Positions 45,575-55,132 of a DNA stretch of 64,000 nucleotides are shown here, one piece after another. The notes beneath the pieces were generated by a model, which was given only the letters and a program-made list of their open reading frames with translations, had not been told where the DNA came from and did no database searches. This DNA is from JAEUOS01 sp031423955 (GTDB lineage Bacteria; Pseudomonadota; Gammaproteobacteria; Burkholderiales; JAEUOS01). The stretch spans positions 1 to 64,000 of the forward strand of contig JANPGJ010000069.1 of the NCBI GenBank assembly GCA_031423955.1, in the 5' to 3' direction. The position numbers and the translations under genes are program-made. Positions within the stretch are counted from its first letter, which is position 1, and each line of letters starts with the position of its first letter.

Positions 45575-46967
45575 GGCACCTCGCCAGCAGGCCGGACAGC
45601 GCATCGGACGGCGACGCAGCGCCCAGCGCAACGATATGCGCAACGATGCCGGCGCCTGAAAAATCGACCGCGAACTGCGCCTGCACCAGGGCTTCGATGC
45701 GCGCGAGATAGCCCTCGACCGCGGCCGGCCCGGCAAGCGGCAACAGCGAAATCTGTACCCGCTTGCCGGCAACATGCGGTTCCCAGCCGACATCCATGTT
45801 GCGTTTCAGGCGCCTTACATGCGCGTAGATATCGGCGCCGCGCGGGTTGTCATCAAACACCAGCGCCACCATCGCCGACTGGATGTCGGCATTGTTGCGA
45901 ATGCGCGTCAGGCGCACCAGGTCGAGGGCGAACTCCGGCGGGCAGGCGCTGACGCGGTTGATCAGCTGGCGGGTTTCCTGGCCGGCTTCGACGCCGTCGG
46001 CGTAATAGCCGAGCAACACGGTGAACAGTTGCAGGGTATCGTAGTTGAGGGCGAAAAACGGTACCCGCTCGACCGCCACCAACCCGACCCGCGAACCGCT
46101 GGCGGTGAACATCGGTGCGCAGATCAGGTAGCGGCTGTGATCGAACTCGCGGGCGCCGGGCTGGGCCATCTGCACATGCACCAGGTCACCCTGCTCAAGC
46201 CCGTAGTTGAGCAGCGGATCAGCCGGGTCGAGCGCCCGTGCCGGGCCCAGCTTGGCGGCCGGCTCCGGTTCATAGGTGCCGTCGCGACGCAAGGCGAATA
46301 CCGCGGCCACTTCGAGCTGGCAGCTTTGCGCCAGCAACTGCAGGAACTCGTTGGCGCCCGGCAGCGCCTCATTCCGGTCGAGGGTCGACAGCGAACGCAG
46401 TCGCACCAGGGTTTCACGCAAGGTCAATGGTTTGGCCAGCAGGTCCTGCTCCAGCCGCTCATGCGACAGGCGCAACAGAAAATGGCTCTTGGTGAGCGTA
46501 TTGAGGCGTTCATCGAGATAGGCGTTGACCGCACGCAGGCGGCGCTGTCGAGAGTTCCAGACGTCGGCAAACTGGCCGCAGATCAACGCCAGAATCAGGC
46601 CGCCAAGAAAATACGCCTTTGGAAACACCGGCGTGACCAGCTGCAGCAACTCGAGGCCGAACCAGCAGCCGGAATAGGTCAGAACCGACACCAGTCCGAT
46701 CACGCTGCCGTAACGCATCGCCACCACGGCCGGCACCAGCCACAGCCACGGAAACTCGGAAGTGGTGCCAAACGGGTCGGCGGGGTTGAGCCAGAATGCG
46801 ACCGTCAGCGCGGCGACGCCGAACAGCACCGCCTCGAAACCGGCCCACAGCCAGATCCAGGCCGGCTCCTCGGTCACCTGCTGGCCGGGGAAAAAGCGCA
46901 ACAACAGCGCCCGCAACCACAATCGCGGCAGATTGCGGTTCGGACCCGCCGGTTCGGATGAGGTCAT
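45567..46967 (-). CDS. pelD: c-di-GMP receptor PelD
   Basis: The protein has 466 residues. Four N-terminal membrane helices (about residues 37-135) are followed by a coiled region, a GAF domain (about 180-325) and a degenerate GGDEF-like domain that lacks the GGDEF motif. A candidate c-di-GMP inhibitory-type site, RGAD (Arg376 to Asp379), is seen in DDNPRGADIYAHVRRLKR, with basic residues after it. In P. aeruginosa PelD binding of c-di-GMP at such an RxxD switches on Pel synthesis. It follows pelC with 10 bases between stop and start. Confidence 0.93.
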   Translation of the reverse strand: MTSSEPAGPNRNLPRLWLRALLLRFFPGQQVTEEPAWIWLWAGFEAVLFGVAALTVAFWLNPADPFGTTSEFPWLWLVPAVVAMRYGSVIGLVSVLTYSGCWFGLELLQLVTPVFPKAYFLGGLILALICGQFADVWNSRQRRLRAVNAYLDERLNTLTKSHFLLRLSHERLEQDLLAKPLTLRETLVRLRSLSTLDRNEALPGANEFLQLLAQSCQLEVAAVFALRRDGTYEPEPAAKLGPARALDPADPLLNYGLEQGDLVHVQMAQPGAREFDHSRYLICAPMFTASGSRVGLVAVERVPFFALNYDTLQLFTVLLGYYADGVEAGQETRQLINRVSACPPEFALDLVRLTRIRNNADIQSAMVALVFDDNPRGADIYAHVRRLKRNMDVGWEPHVAGKRVQISLLPLAGPAAVEGYLARIEALVQAQFAVDFSGAGIVAHIVALGAASPSDALSGLLARCHA

Positions 46968-46977
46968 CGGCTCGCAG

Positions 46978-47514
46978 TCAGCGCGCCGCGCCGATCACCG
47001 GCAGCAGCAATTGCCGGATCAGGCGTTGTGCGACACCGGACAGCGCCTCGCGGCTCCAGCCGGTCTTGCCGCCGGCGCCGCTCCAGATCACTTCGCCGCT
47101 GTTGACATCGATCACATCGAGCGCGATGCCGACCGCCGGCTCGCCGTCGATGCCGACCTTGTAGCGCCATTCGTCGACCGCGCCGGCCACCGCGTAGCGC
47201 GCGCCCGCGGACTTCGCCCAGGCGCGCGCCGCCTCCATCTGCTTGCGGTCGAGCGGCTCGAACAGTGTTTCGTTGTTGAGGTTTGCCGGATAGCGGCGCA
47301 AGTCGCGCACGCCATTGGCGCGCAGCACCGCGTCGATGATCGCTTCCGCGCGCAAGCCCGCCTGCGGCGTCTCGGTATGGTTCATGATCGGCAGCAGCAC
47401 CCACTTCGCGCCGCGGTCGAATGCAGGTGGCGCGCCGATATCGACGGTGGTGCAGGCAGCAAGCCAGGCCAGCGACAGCAAGACCCAGGTCGACAGGTGT
47501 TTTCGCATGTTCAT
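46978..47514 (-). CDS. pelC: Pel outer-membrane lipoprotein PelC
   Basis: The 178-residue lipoprotein has signal MRKHLSTWVLLSLAWLAAC with lipobox LAAC. In P. aeruginosa PelC forms a dodecameric periplasmic ring under the PelB channel that guides the cationic polymer. The body includes RGAKWVLLPIMNHTETPQAG and GEVIWSGAGGKTGWSREA. ATG 47514 (a second ATG is at 47508) lies 13 bases after the pelB stop, with AAGGA upstream; the frame stays open into pelB but only this start gives a signal peptide. Confidence 0.93.
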   Translation of the reverse strand: MNMRKHLSTWVLLSLAWLAACTTVDIGAPPAFDRGAKWVLLPIMNHTETPQAGLRAEAIIDAVLRANGVRDLRRYPANLNNETLFEPLDRKQMEAARAWAKSAGARYAVAGAVDEWRYKVGIDGEPAVGIALDVIDVNSGEVIWSGAGGKTGWSREALSGVAQRLIRQLLLPVIGAAR

Positions 47515-47527
47515 GACGGATTGTCCT

Positions 47528-50500
47528 TCAATAGAACCATTGGTAGGTAAGGCCGAATTCGCGCAGTCCCTGCGGCGCCCCTGGGGTGCCGGTTGATTGC
47601 CCGATGTAAAAAACCGCGTGATCCTGCCCGGCCAGGCTGCCAACGGCGCCCAGGCGGACGCTGCGGCCATTGCCGGTGATGCTGTTGTGAAACAGGGTGA
47701 AATCGAAGAATGGTCGCAGGGCGCGCGAGTAACGCTCCTGAAGATACTGGCCCCAACCGAAACCGAGACCCCATTGGGTCGAGCTCGCGGGCAGGTAGAC
47801 ATCGCTGCCGGTGGCAAGCAGCGCTGGTCGCAGCCCCGCCATCAGGGCGTCGTCGGTGGCACTGGCCGCCAGATTGGTGCGGGTGCCGAACACGCGGACA
47901 TTGAAATCCGGATACTCGATGCGAATCCGGTGACCGGCCTCCAGGCTGTAGACGGTGCTTCTGCCAAGCGCGGCCCCACTTTGCGACTGAAAACTGCTCC
48001 AGGCAAGGCCTGCACGCAAGTACTCGCGATTGGCGATCGCCCAGGTCAGCGTATTGGCGACGCTGTTCTTCATCGCACCGACGCGCAGGATCGCGGTCTC
48101 GATCGCGGTCTGCTGATAGCCCGCGCTGCCGGCCAGGCGCAGGCGCGGCGCCAGCGCCAGGTCGTACTCGAGCTTCATGCCGTTGATCTCGCGCACTGCG
48201 CTGCGGTGCTGGATGCTGAGCGTCAATGGTCCACGGCCGCTCTGGTAGCGCAGATAGGCCGACGCGGTGGCATCGGTCTGCGGCACGTTGATCAACACGG
48301 TTTCATCCTGGGTCGACTGGCGGTTGACGGTAAGGCTCAAGCCCAGCTTCAGGCGCGGCGAAAGGTCGGCGCTGGCTTCGAGCCGGGTCTGCGCGATCGC
48401 CAGTGGCGATTGGCGGATGCCGACCAGCGCGCCGGCCACACGTGCCGGATCGTCGGTTGCCATGTTGGTGAAGCGCAGATGCAATTGCTCGTCGAACTGC
48501 AGGTGATCGAGTTGTTCAAAGGCCAGGGTGCGCGCGAGCGCCGGGCGGCCGATATTCAACGCCGCCTCGACCCGGTCGTACATCGGCAACCAGTCCGGGA
48601 GATCGTCGATCAGGCGGGTCAGGGTGTCACGATCGGCGCCGGCCAGGGCGACCGACAACTGGCCCCACAGGGGGCGCGCCAGATTGCCGGCGAAACGGGT
48701 GACGAGCCAGACCCGTGCCAATTCATGCGCCTCGTTGTTGAGCGCCCAGGCGAGCGCCAACTCCTTGACCGTGGCGTCGTTGTCGGCCGCCGGGAAGCGC
48801 AATGTCGTGGCGCCGCCATCGCGGGTGAACCAGCCTTCGGGCAGACTTGCGGCCGGGTTCGCCGCGGCCTGCGGCATCCCGGCTGCCAACCCGGCTTCGA
48901 GCGCGGCGACCAATTCGGCGCCGGTCGCCGGCAGCGGCGCCGGCGGTGGCGGCTTCTTCAGTTCCTCCAGGTCAGCCTGCAACAGGCGCTCGACCAGCAG
49001 TTTGGCGCGATCGCCGACGACAAACACTTGCGCCAGGGCCGCCAGCCGATCGCGCATCGACACCAGCAGGTCGGTGCGAATCGTCGCCAGCACCTCCGGG
49101 CGACGCAGCTCAAGCCAGACCCGGCGCCGAATGCGCCAGGCCAGATCCGGTTGGGAATTGGCATCGAGACATTCGGCGAACGCCATCAGCCACAGGTAGT
49201 CGTTTTTGTGCTCGCTGTCGGCAGCAGCCTGCTTGCGAAACCAGCGCAGGGCATCGGCCTGGCGATTCAGCGTCATGTGCGCGGCGGCAAACGGCCCCCA
49301 CAGGCGCGGCTCGCGTTCGGCTGCTGGCGCCAGGGAGACCAGCACCGCCTGCAGCCTGGCGGCGTCGCGCAACGCGATCAACGCCCAGACGATCGCCGCC
49401 TGGGTATCCGGATTGCGCGGCTCGCGTGCATCGGTGGCGATCAGATCGGCCAGCGCGCCGCGCAAGTCGCCCTGCGCCTGCAGATGACTGGCGCGCGCGG
49501 CGAGGAAGCGCGGGTCGCGCTCAAGCTCGGCGCGGATATCCGGCGGCAGCTCGCGCAGGAAGCGCGCGATCGCCGGATGCGCCGCACCGCGTGCGTGCTG
49601 GTACATCACCTGCAACGCCAGGTCGGTACGGCGGAATTTGGCAAACGCGAACTCGGCGACTTTCGCGGCCTGGTCGGGACGCATCGCGTCGAGCAGTGCG
49701 ATCAGGTTCTGCAGGTCCCCTTCCGAGTATTTCTCGGATGCCAACAGGCGCTGGTAGCCGGCGATCGCCTTGTCGTCCATTTCCAGCAGCCGTGCCAGTT
49801 CGGCGAACATCTGCCAGTAGGCGGTTTCGCCCATGGCGACCAGTTTCTCGACCAGCTCCAGCGCCGCCAGCGCCGCACGCAGGTCACCCGTCAGGTAGTA
49901 GTGGGCGGCGATCGGGGTGGCATAGCGCAATGCGGGGCCGAATTCGGCCTGCAGGGTGCGCCAGGTATCGAACGCCAGCTGATCACGGCCGGCACGCGTG
50001 GCCAACAGTGCCAGGCGCTCCAAGTTCTGGCGGCGCTGCGCGCCGCCGGTGCGCGCCTGCAGGAACGCGATCGCCGCCGCCGGGTCGCCCAGCCGTTCAT
50101 GAACGCCCAGAATCTCCTCCTGCAGTTCTACCCGGTGCGGCTCGCGACCCAGTTTGTGGGTCAGCACCGCCAGCAATGCCTGGTCATCGAACAAGCCGCG
50201 CGAAAGCCGCAGTACCGCTTCCCAGCTCGCCTCGGCGCCGGTCATGCGCGCATGCGCCAGCCATTGCGCCAGCGCGACCTGCGGCGCACCCCGCCATTCG
50301 GCCACCTGCGCGAAACGTTTGCGCCACTCCGCCGACTGCGGCACCTGTGCGACCGCCGACTCGGCCACTTTATAGGCGTCAACCAGGTTGCCGGCGGCCA
50401 GGAAAATATCGAAGCCAAGAGTGAAACTTTCTTCGTCGAATGGCGCGGCCGGTCCGGACGGCGTGTTGCCGACCCGCACAATGGCCGAGCGCGACAAGCC

Positions 50501-51493
50501 CGCGGTCCCGCCCATGGCACCGGCCGCAAGCTGCGCCCAAGCGACCGCAGCCGCCCCGTCTTGCGCCAGCGCACGGCGCAAGCGCTCGAGCAAGGCCATG
50601 CGCAGCAAGCGCCGGACATAGCGCTGGGCGGCGTCGGCACGGTTCGCTGCCTGCGCGGTGCGGGCCAGGAACTTGAGGGTCTCGGCATCGTCCGCCAGGG
50701 TGCCCAGGTTGCGGTCGGCCTCGACGATCGCTTCATCGTACAGGTTGCCGGCCATCAGGGTACGCACCCCGGCCATGTAGAACTCGCGCTTGCGGGCCGC
50801 CGTCACCGAGCGCTCCTGGGCGCGAAAGTACAACTGTGCCGAGACGCTGTAGCTGCCCAGTCCCAGCACCAGCCGCGCCGCATCGGCATCGGCCTGCGGC
50901 GCTCGCGTGGCGTCGCCGGCGGCGATTCTGCGATACAGGGCAATCGCGGCGCTGTTTTCACCCAGTGCCACCGCACGCCTGGCAAGGTAGTCCAGTTGCG
51001 TGACGCCAAGCGCCATTGTCGCCAGTTTCTGCAACTGCAACCCGGCTGCGCGGGTGGCGGCCAGGCGCTGCTCCGAGTTCGGCGGGTGCCCGAAGGCTTC
51101 GCGCTCGCGCATGTCGAACTCCTGGATTTCCGCCTCGATCCGCGCCGCATTCGTCGGGCCATCCGCAAACGGCCGCAGCGCAATCCGTGCTTCGTCGTAG
51201 CGGCCCAACTGCATCAATTGTCGCGCCAGCATCAGGCGCAGGCGCGGCGAGTCCGGCTGCGCCGCCAGAAACGCCTTCAGATACTCGACCGTGAGAGGGT
51301 CGCTGCGATTGGTGCGGCCGAGTTGATCCTCCAGCCCTCTTTGCGGAAAGATCAAAAACAGGCCGAGCACGACCACGAGGCCGAAGCCCCCGATCGCCGC
51401 CAGCGAAAACAGGCTCAGGCGCTCATTGGAGGCATCGAACGCGTACCACTTGTTGGTGCGGTGCGCGCCCGAGACCGGCCGGGTCGGTGTCAT
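47528..51493 (-). CDS. pelB: Pel outer-membrane secretin-like porin PelB
   Basis: The protein has 1321 residues. An N-terminal membrane anchor (about residues 32-52) is followed by a very long TPR-rich periplasmic region to about residue 1000 and a C-terminal beta-barrel through which the polymer leaves the cell. The C-terminus ends in alternating hydrophobic strands and a terminal aromatic, EFGLTYQWFY, as outer-membrane barrels do. The length is a little above the ~1190 of P. aeruginosa PelB. The start overlaps pelA by 71 bases, so pelA and pelB are translationally linked. On the opposite strand a matching ~1320-codon frame is open by chance only. Confidence 0.93.
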   Translation of the reverse strand: MTPTRPVSGAHRTNKWYAFDASNERLSLFSLAAIGGFGLVVVLGLFLIFPQRGLEDQLGRTNRSDPLTVEYLKAFLAAQPDSPRLRLMLARQLMQLGRYDEARIALRPFADGPTNAARIEAEIQEFDMREREAFGHPPNSEQRLAATRAAGLQLQKLATMALGVTQLDYLARRAVALGENSAAIALYRRIAAGDATRAPQADADAARLVLGLGSYSVSAQLYFRAQERSVTAARKREFYMAGVRTLMAGNLYDEAIVEADRNLGTLADDAETLKFLARTAQAANRADAAQRYVRRLLRMALLERLRRALAQDGAAAVAWAQLAAGAMGGTAGLSRSAIVRVGNTPSGPAAPFDEESFTLGFDIFLAAGNLVDAYKVAESAVAQVPQSAEWRKRFAQVAEWRGAPQVALAQWLAHARMTGAEASWEAVLRLSRGLFDDQALLAVLTHKLGREPHRVELQEEILGVHERLGDPAAAIAFLQARTGGAQRRQNLERLALLATRAGRDQLAFDTWRTLQAEFGPALRYATPIAAHYYLTGDLRAALAALELVEKLVAMGETAYWQMFAELARLLEMDDKAIAGYQRLLASEKYSEGDLQNLIALLDAMRPDQAAKVAEFAFAKFRRTDLALQVMYQHARGAAHPAIARFLRELPPDIRAELERDPRFLAARASHLQAQGDLRGALADLIATDAREPRNPDTQAAIVWALIALRDAARLQAVLVSLAPAAEREPRLWGPFAAAHMTLNRQADALRWFRKQAAADSEHKNDYLWLMAFAECLDANSQPDLAWRIRRRVWLELRRPEVLATIRTDLLVSMRDRLAALAQVFVVGDRAKLLVERLLQADLEELKKPPPPAPLPATGAELVAALEAGLAAGMPQAAANPAASLPEGWFTRDGGATTLRFPAADNDATVKELALAWALNNEAHELARVWLVTRFAGNLARPLWGQLSVALAGADRDTLTRLIDDLPDWLPMYDRVEAALNIGRPALARTLAFEQLDHLQFDEQLHLRFTNMATDDPARVAGALVGIRQSPLAIAQTRLEASADLSPRLKLGLSLTVNRQSTQDETVLINVPQTDATASAYLRYQSGRGPLTLSIQHRSAVREINGMKLEYDLALAPRLRLAGSAGYQQTAIETAILRVGAMKNSVANTLTWAIANREYLRAGLAWSSFQSQSGAALGRSTVYSLEAGHRIRIEYPDFNVRVFGTRTNLAASATDDALMAGLRPALLATGSDVYLPASSTQWGLGFGWGQYLQERYSRALRPFFDFTLFHNSITGNGRSVRLGAVGSLAGQDHAVFYIGQSTGTPGAPQGLREFGLTYQWFY

Positions 51494-54332
51494 ATCGTTG
51501 CAGTGAAATGCCGGGCGCAGCCGACGGCTTGTCGACGGGCCGAGCCGGCCTGCCGTTGATGGTGACCGAACAACGATCCGCCTGCGCCAGGCGAAACGTC
51601 GGTGCCATGTGTGAAGTCAGGGTGAACTCGATGGAGTCGGCATCACGCCGCAACGCCGAGACCCGACCGTTGGCATCGGCCAGGTAGGCCAACGGACCCG
51701 CCGCCCCGACAGGCCCGGAAGCGCGAAAGTTCAGGCGCGTCTGGGCGCCCGCGAGGGTCAGGTACTGTGCCTGCGGTCCGGCGGCGACGCCGGCAATCCC
51801 ATCACTTGCGCGCAGGTCCGGCAGGCGGCCATCGGGGTCGACACGCAAGGTGCGCAGCGAACCATCACCGCGCACGATCACCTCGTCCGAGGGCAGATCG
51901 CGGGCCAGCACCATGGCTTCGAAGTCGAGCACCTTGCGGATGTACTCCGAGGCGTACACCGGCGTCACCGGTTGCGCCATCGCATACTGGTACACCTTCT
52001 TGAGGGCATTGAGCGAAGCCACCTTGCTGGCCGCGTAGACGTGGTAATAAATGTTGATCGGCTTGAATCGATGCGGCGTCCCGGTCATTTCAAAGGTTTC
52101 GATCACCCGCTCGAACCCGTAGAACGGCCCGGTCCAGTTGTTGGTGTAGACGTTTTCGTTTTGCATCGGCGCGAACACCTGATACCACGGACCTTTGCGA
52201 ATGCCCTGGGCCGCGATCGCCGTCCAGGATGGAAAAGACCGGCTGATCATCGTATCGCCGCCGTTCATGTTGAGGATTCCGGCGCCTTGAACCGCACCGA
52301 GCGTCGCCTGCAGGGGCACGCAATTGCCGGTCCACAGAAACACCCGCGCCGGCTTGTCGGCGGGCACCAGGGTGCGGTCGATATAGGCGATCGAGCCGGC
52401 GATCTCGCGCTTCAAGTCGAAGCGATAGCCGGGGATCGCCAGGTGATACGCGCTTTCGCCCGGCACCGCGGGCGCGTCCACCCGCGACCAGTCGAACGGA
52501 TGCGAATAAGAATGACTGGCCGCCTCGACGTTGGCGAGGCGGAAGACGCGCCTGGCGATTGCTTCGAGCGCTGCGGCCTGGGCCGGGTAAAGGCCGTCGC
52601 TGGCGATCTCGCCCTGAATCACTGATACCGTGGTCGGTACCCGGAAGCGCTCCAGCACCTCCCGGGCCAGCACATCGGAGGCATACGGGCTGCCCGGCAT
52701 TTCCGCGCGCGACGCCCAGCCATCGCCGTCGACATGGACAATCAACATGCGACGCCCGCCATCGGTGGTGACATCGGGCACCGGCAATTGATCGCGGGCG
52801 AACGCCGCCTTGAGAAATTCCAGCGGATTGACGACCCAGCGGTTCTGGTCGCGCCCTTCGATCGCGGTGTAGTTGAAAGGCTCCAGCACGTAGCCGCCCC
52901 AGGGCGTAATCGCCGCCGCATCGTACAGACTGCCGGCACTGTCGGCGAGCCGCATCAGGCTGCGCCCGGCAGATCCGACGCGCACCGCCACCAGGTTGCG
53001 ACGATTCGGCAGCGGCTCGCGCTCCAGACCGATCATCGGGTCACGCTGCGCCACGGCAACCCGGCCTGCGGCCGGCGCTGGCGGAATTTCAAGGCCCAGG
53101 CGTCGCGCGCCGGTGGCATCAAGCGGGAACGGCAACTGATTGAACGCCGCGACCCGCACTCCATCGGCTATTTGGCGGTGCAGAAAGGTCGCGACCCTGG
53201 CATCGACCTCCGGTCGGCTGGCGGCAAGCCAGGTGACGATCCCGGCATACCGTCCGCGCAGTGGCGCCGGCGGCAAGGATTCGGTGCGCGGATCAAGAAA
53301 CTCGTACGTATAGCCCAGATAATTGAGCGGCATGCCCAGAAAACGCTGCGCGGTCGATGTGTGAAAATCCGCACTGTCCTGCGGGCGCTCGGTGAGTACC
53401 AGGACGCGCCGCGGAAGAACCTCGACCCGCCCGACACCAAGCATGTCGAGTTCCGGATTTGCGACCCACGGCGTAATGCCGAGCGCCAGAATCCGCTTTG
53501 CCGTCTCGCGCGCCAGCCCGCGTTGCGCGGGCGCCACATAGTCGATCGCAATCACCGGCAGTCCGAAGCTGGTGCGCACCGTTTGCAATTGCCCGAGCAG
53601 CCATTCGCGATCCGCCGCCGGCACCTCGCGAAACTGCCTTTTCGCCTGGTCCCAGCCTTGATAGAGCGATTCCGCGGCCACCGCCGTCACCATTTCCTTT
53701 ACCTGCGGCAGGATCTCGAATCCGCGATTGAAGATCATGCGCACGCCCGGAAAGCGCGCGCGCACCGCGCGCAAAGTGGTCACCATCGCCGCTTCCTGAG
53801 CCGCACGTGCCGCCGGGGTGGTGGCGATGAGATGGTAAGAGTCGAGGGTATCGAAAAAGAATCCGCGGTAACCACGCTGCCACAGCGGGGCAAGAATGTT
53901 CTCGATCAGGAAGCCGGGCCAGCCAGGCGCGGTCTGGTCCACCACCGAACTTCCCCAGTCGCGGTTCTCTCCCTTGAGAATCGCCGGTGGAATGCTCTTG
54001 AAGTAGGCACGCGATGGCACCACCTCGCCAAACGATACGTAGGCGAACAGTTCGGAAGGACCGTCGGCGGCCTCACGCCGATAGGGCTTCGGGTCCGGCA
54101 CGTGATCAGGCTCAATGACCGCGATATCGAATGCCTTCAGTTCATCGAGCGGCGGATTGGCGCCATAGTGGAACGCGACCGCGAGCGGCGCCGCCGGCTG
54201 CGCCTGAACGGCACTGCCAGGCCAGAGCAATGCCGCCAGGTTCAAACAAGCGCCGATGGCGGCCATCAAGCCGCAAACCAAGCAGGTTCGCCAATCGCGA
54301 TGCTGCGCATCACGCGGGGGCGAATCATTCAT
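51423..54332 (-). CDS. pelA: Pel hydrolase/deacetylase PelA
   Basis: The protein has 969 residues. A signal/anchor region precedes an N-terminal TIM-barrel endo-galactosaminidase domain; Glu221 in VAAESLYQGW matches the known catalytic Glu of PelA. A linker/reductase-like region leads to a CE18-type deacetylase with LIVHVDGDGWASRAE (Asp535, Asp537) and ASHSYSHPFDW (His607, His611). The C-terminal ~150 residues form a beta-rich domain. PelA deacetylates the periplasmic polymer and can trim it. ATG 54332 has the strong ribosome site GGAGGGGA. It is the first gene of the pel cluster. Confidence 0.95.
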   Translation of the reverse strand: MNDSPPRDAQHRDWRTCLVCGLMAAIGACLNLAALLWPGSAVQAQPAAPLAVAFHYGANPPLDELKAFDIAVIEPDHVPDPKPYRREAADGPSELFAYVSFGEVVPSRAYFKSIPPAILKGENRDWGSSVVDQTAPGWPGFLIENILAPLWQRGYRGFFFDTLDSYHLIATTPAARAAQEAAMVTTLRAVRARFPGVRMIFNRGFEILPQVKEMVTAVAAESLYQGWDQAKRQFREVPAADREWLLGQLQTVRTSFGLPVIAIDYVAPAQRGLARETAKRILALGITPWVANPELDMLGVGRVEVLPRRVLVLTERPQDSADFHTSTAQRFLGMPLNYLGYTYEFLDPRTESLPPAPLRGRYAGIVTWLAASRPEVDARVATFLHRQIADGVRVAAFNQLPFPLDATGARRLGLEIPPAPAAGRVAVAQRDPMIGLEREPLPNRRNLVAVRVGSAGRSLMRLADSAGSLYDAAAITPWGGYVLEPFNYTAIEGRDQNRWVVNPLEFLKAAFARDQLPVPDVTTDGGRRMLIVHVDGDGWASRAEMPGSPYASDVLAREVLERFRVPTTVSVIQGEIASDGLYPAQAAALEAIARRVFRLANVEAASHSYSHPFDWSRVDAPAVPGESAYHLAIPGYRFDLKREIAGSIAYIDRTLVPADKPARVFLWTGNCVPLQATLGAVQGAGILNMNGGDTMISRSFPSWTAIAAQGIRKGPWYQVFAPMQNENVYTNNWTGPFYGFERVIETFEMTGTPHRFKPINIYYHVYAASKVASLNALKKVYQYAMAQPVTPVYASEYIRKVLDFEAMVLARDLPSDEVIVRGDGSLRTLRVDPDGRLPDLRASDGIAGVAAGPQAQYLTLAGAQTRLNFRASGPVGAAGPLAYLADANGRVSALRRDADSIEFTLTSHMAPTFRLAQADRCSVTINGRPARPVDKPSAAPGISLQRYDTDPAGLGRAPHQQVVRVRCLQ

Positions 54333-54625
54333 CGCATTCCCCTCCAGAAATCGATCGATGACTCAAACGCCGGAGGTTTTGGTACACCGGCGGTGGCGTG
54401 CCTTGATTATCGCGTACCCGGACTTGACAACGCCTTCAATAAAGCCCTGAAAGCCCCTGATTTTCCGGACAAATTCAGGATTTTCCCGATGCAACTCCCG
54501 TTATACCGAGGAACGCCGCCCGGACAACGGCCGAATACATGGGTGTTTGCGCGTTGCGCACGCACCGGATGCCTGGGATGGCGGTCGGGTCTGGCGCTTG
54601 CCGACAGTGGCGCGGAGGCTGGTAC
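54333..54625. other. Gap between pga and pel gene clusters
   Basis: The 293 bases between the pgaD stop and the pelA start hold no coding frame with similarity. Promoter-like pieces on the minus strand (for example GATAAT near 54410) lack a well-spaced -35 partner. This is where a separate pel promoter would be expected; otherwise pel is read through from pga. Confidence 0.5.
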
Positions 54626-55132
54626 CTATAGGGCGGGTGGCTCGACCGCGGGCTGATTTCCGCCAGGTTTCACGCGGCTTTCGATCAGCGCCGCCGCGCC
54701 GGTGACCGCGCTGATCACACGACCGTTGGCATCATGTGAAACCACCAGCCGACGCGCACCCTGCCAGGCCAGGAGGCGCGCTGGATCAAGCTCGAACGCG
54801 GCTGCCAGTTGCGCGACATCGAGGTCGCGCGATCGGCGGCGCCGGTCGTGGCCATGAAAGCGCCACCACTCGATAAACGCCCAGCCGAGCAACAACGCCC
54901 CAAGCCCCTGGATCACCAACAGGTAGGCGCCGAACAGTTTGGCATTGTCGACCTGGGTGTCGTAGACCAGATATTGCAGGTAACCGGTATAGCCAAACAC
55001 GACCCATGCCACCAGGGTGATCCACGGCAACCAGAGGTAGAACCAGATGAGCCAGAACACCGCGGTCACCGCCGCCCACACCAGACGATCCGGCAGCGCC
55101 TGCAGCGCCGGCTTGTCGATGATCAGGTTCAT
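54626..55132 (-). CDS. pgaD: PNAG synthesis accessory protein PgaD
   Basis: The protein has 168 residues. Two membrane helices, about residues 20-50 (VTAVFWLIWFYLWLPWITLV) and 65-90, are followed by a basic cytoplasmic C-terminus with HDRRRRSRDLD. In E. coli PgaD stabilises PgaC and shares its c-di-GMP binding. The C-terminus here is longer than in E. coli PgaD (137 residues). Its ATG overlaps the pgaC stop by one base (TGATG), so the pair is translationally coupled. Confidence 0.88.
   Translation of the reverse strand: MNLIIDKPALQALPDRLVWAAVTAVFWLIWFYLWLPWITLVAWVVFGYTGYLQYLVYDTQVDNAKLFGAYLLVIQGLGALLLGWAFIEWWRFHGHDRRRRSRDLDVAQLAAAFELDPARLLAWQGARRLVVSHDANGRVISAVTGAAALIESRVKPGGNQPAVEPPAL

Noticed and set aside
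47597..51559. A ~1320-codon open frame on the plus strand opposite pelB
   Set aside because: It mirrors pelB exactly, has low-complexity Arg/Gln/Gly-rich content and no known family; long antisense frames are usual in high-GC genes.
54333..54625. Promoter for pelA
   Set aside because: A GATAAT-like -10 is present on the minus strand, but no -35 at proper spacing was found; not strong enough to list as a promoter.
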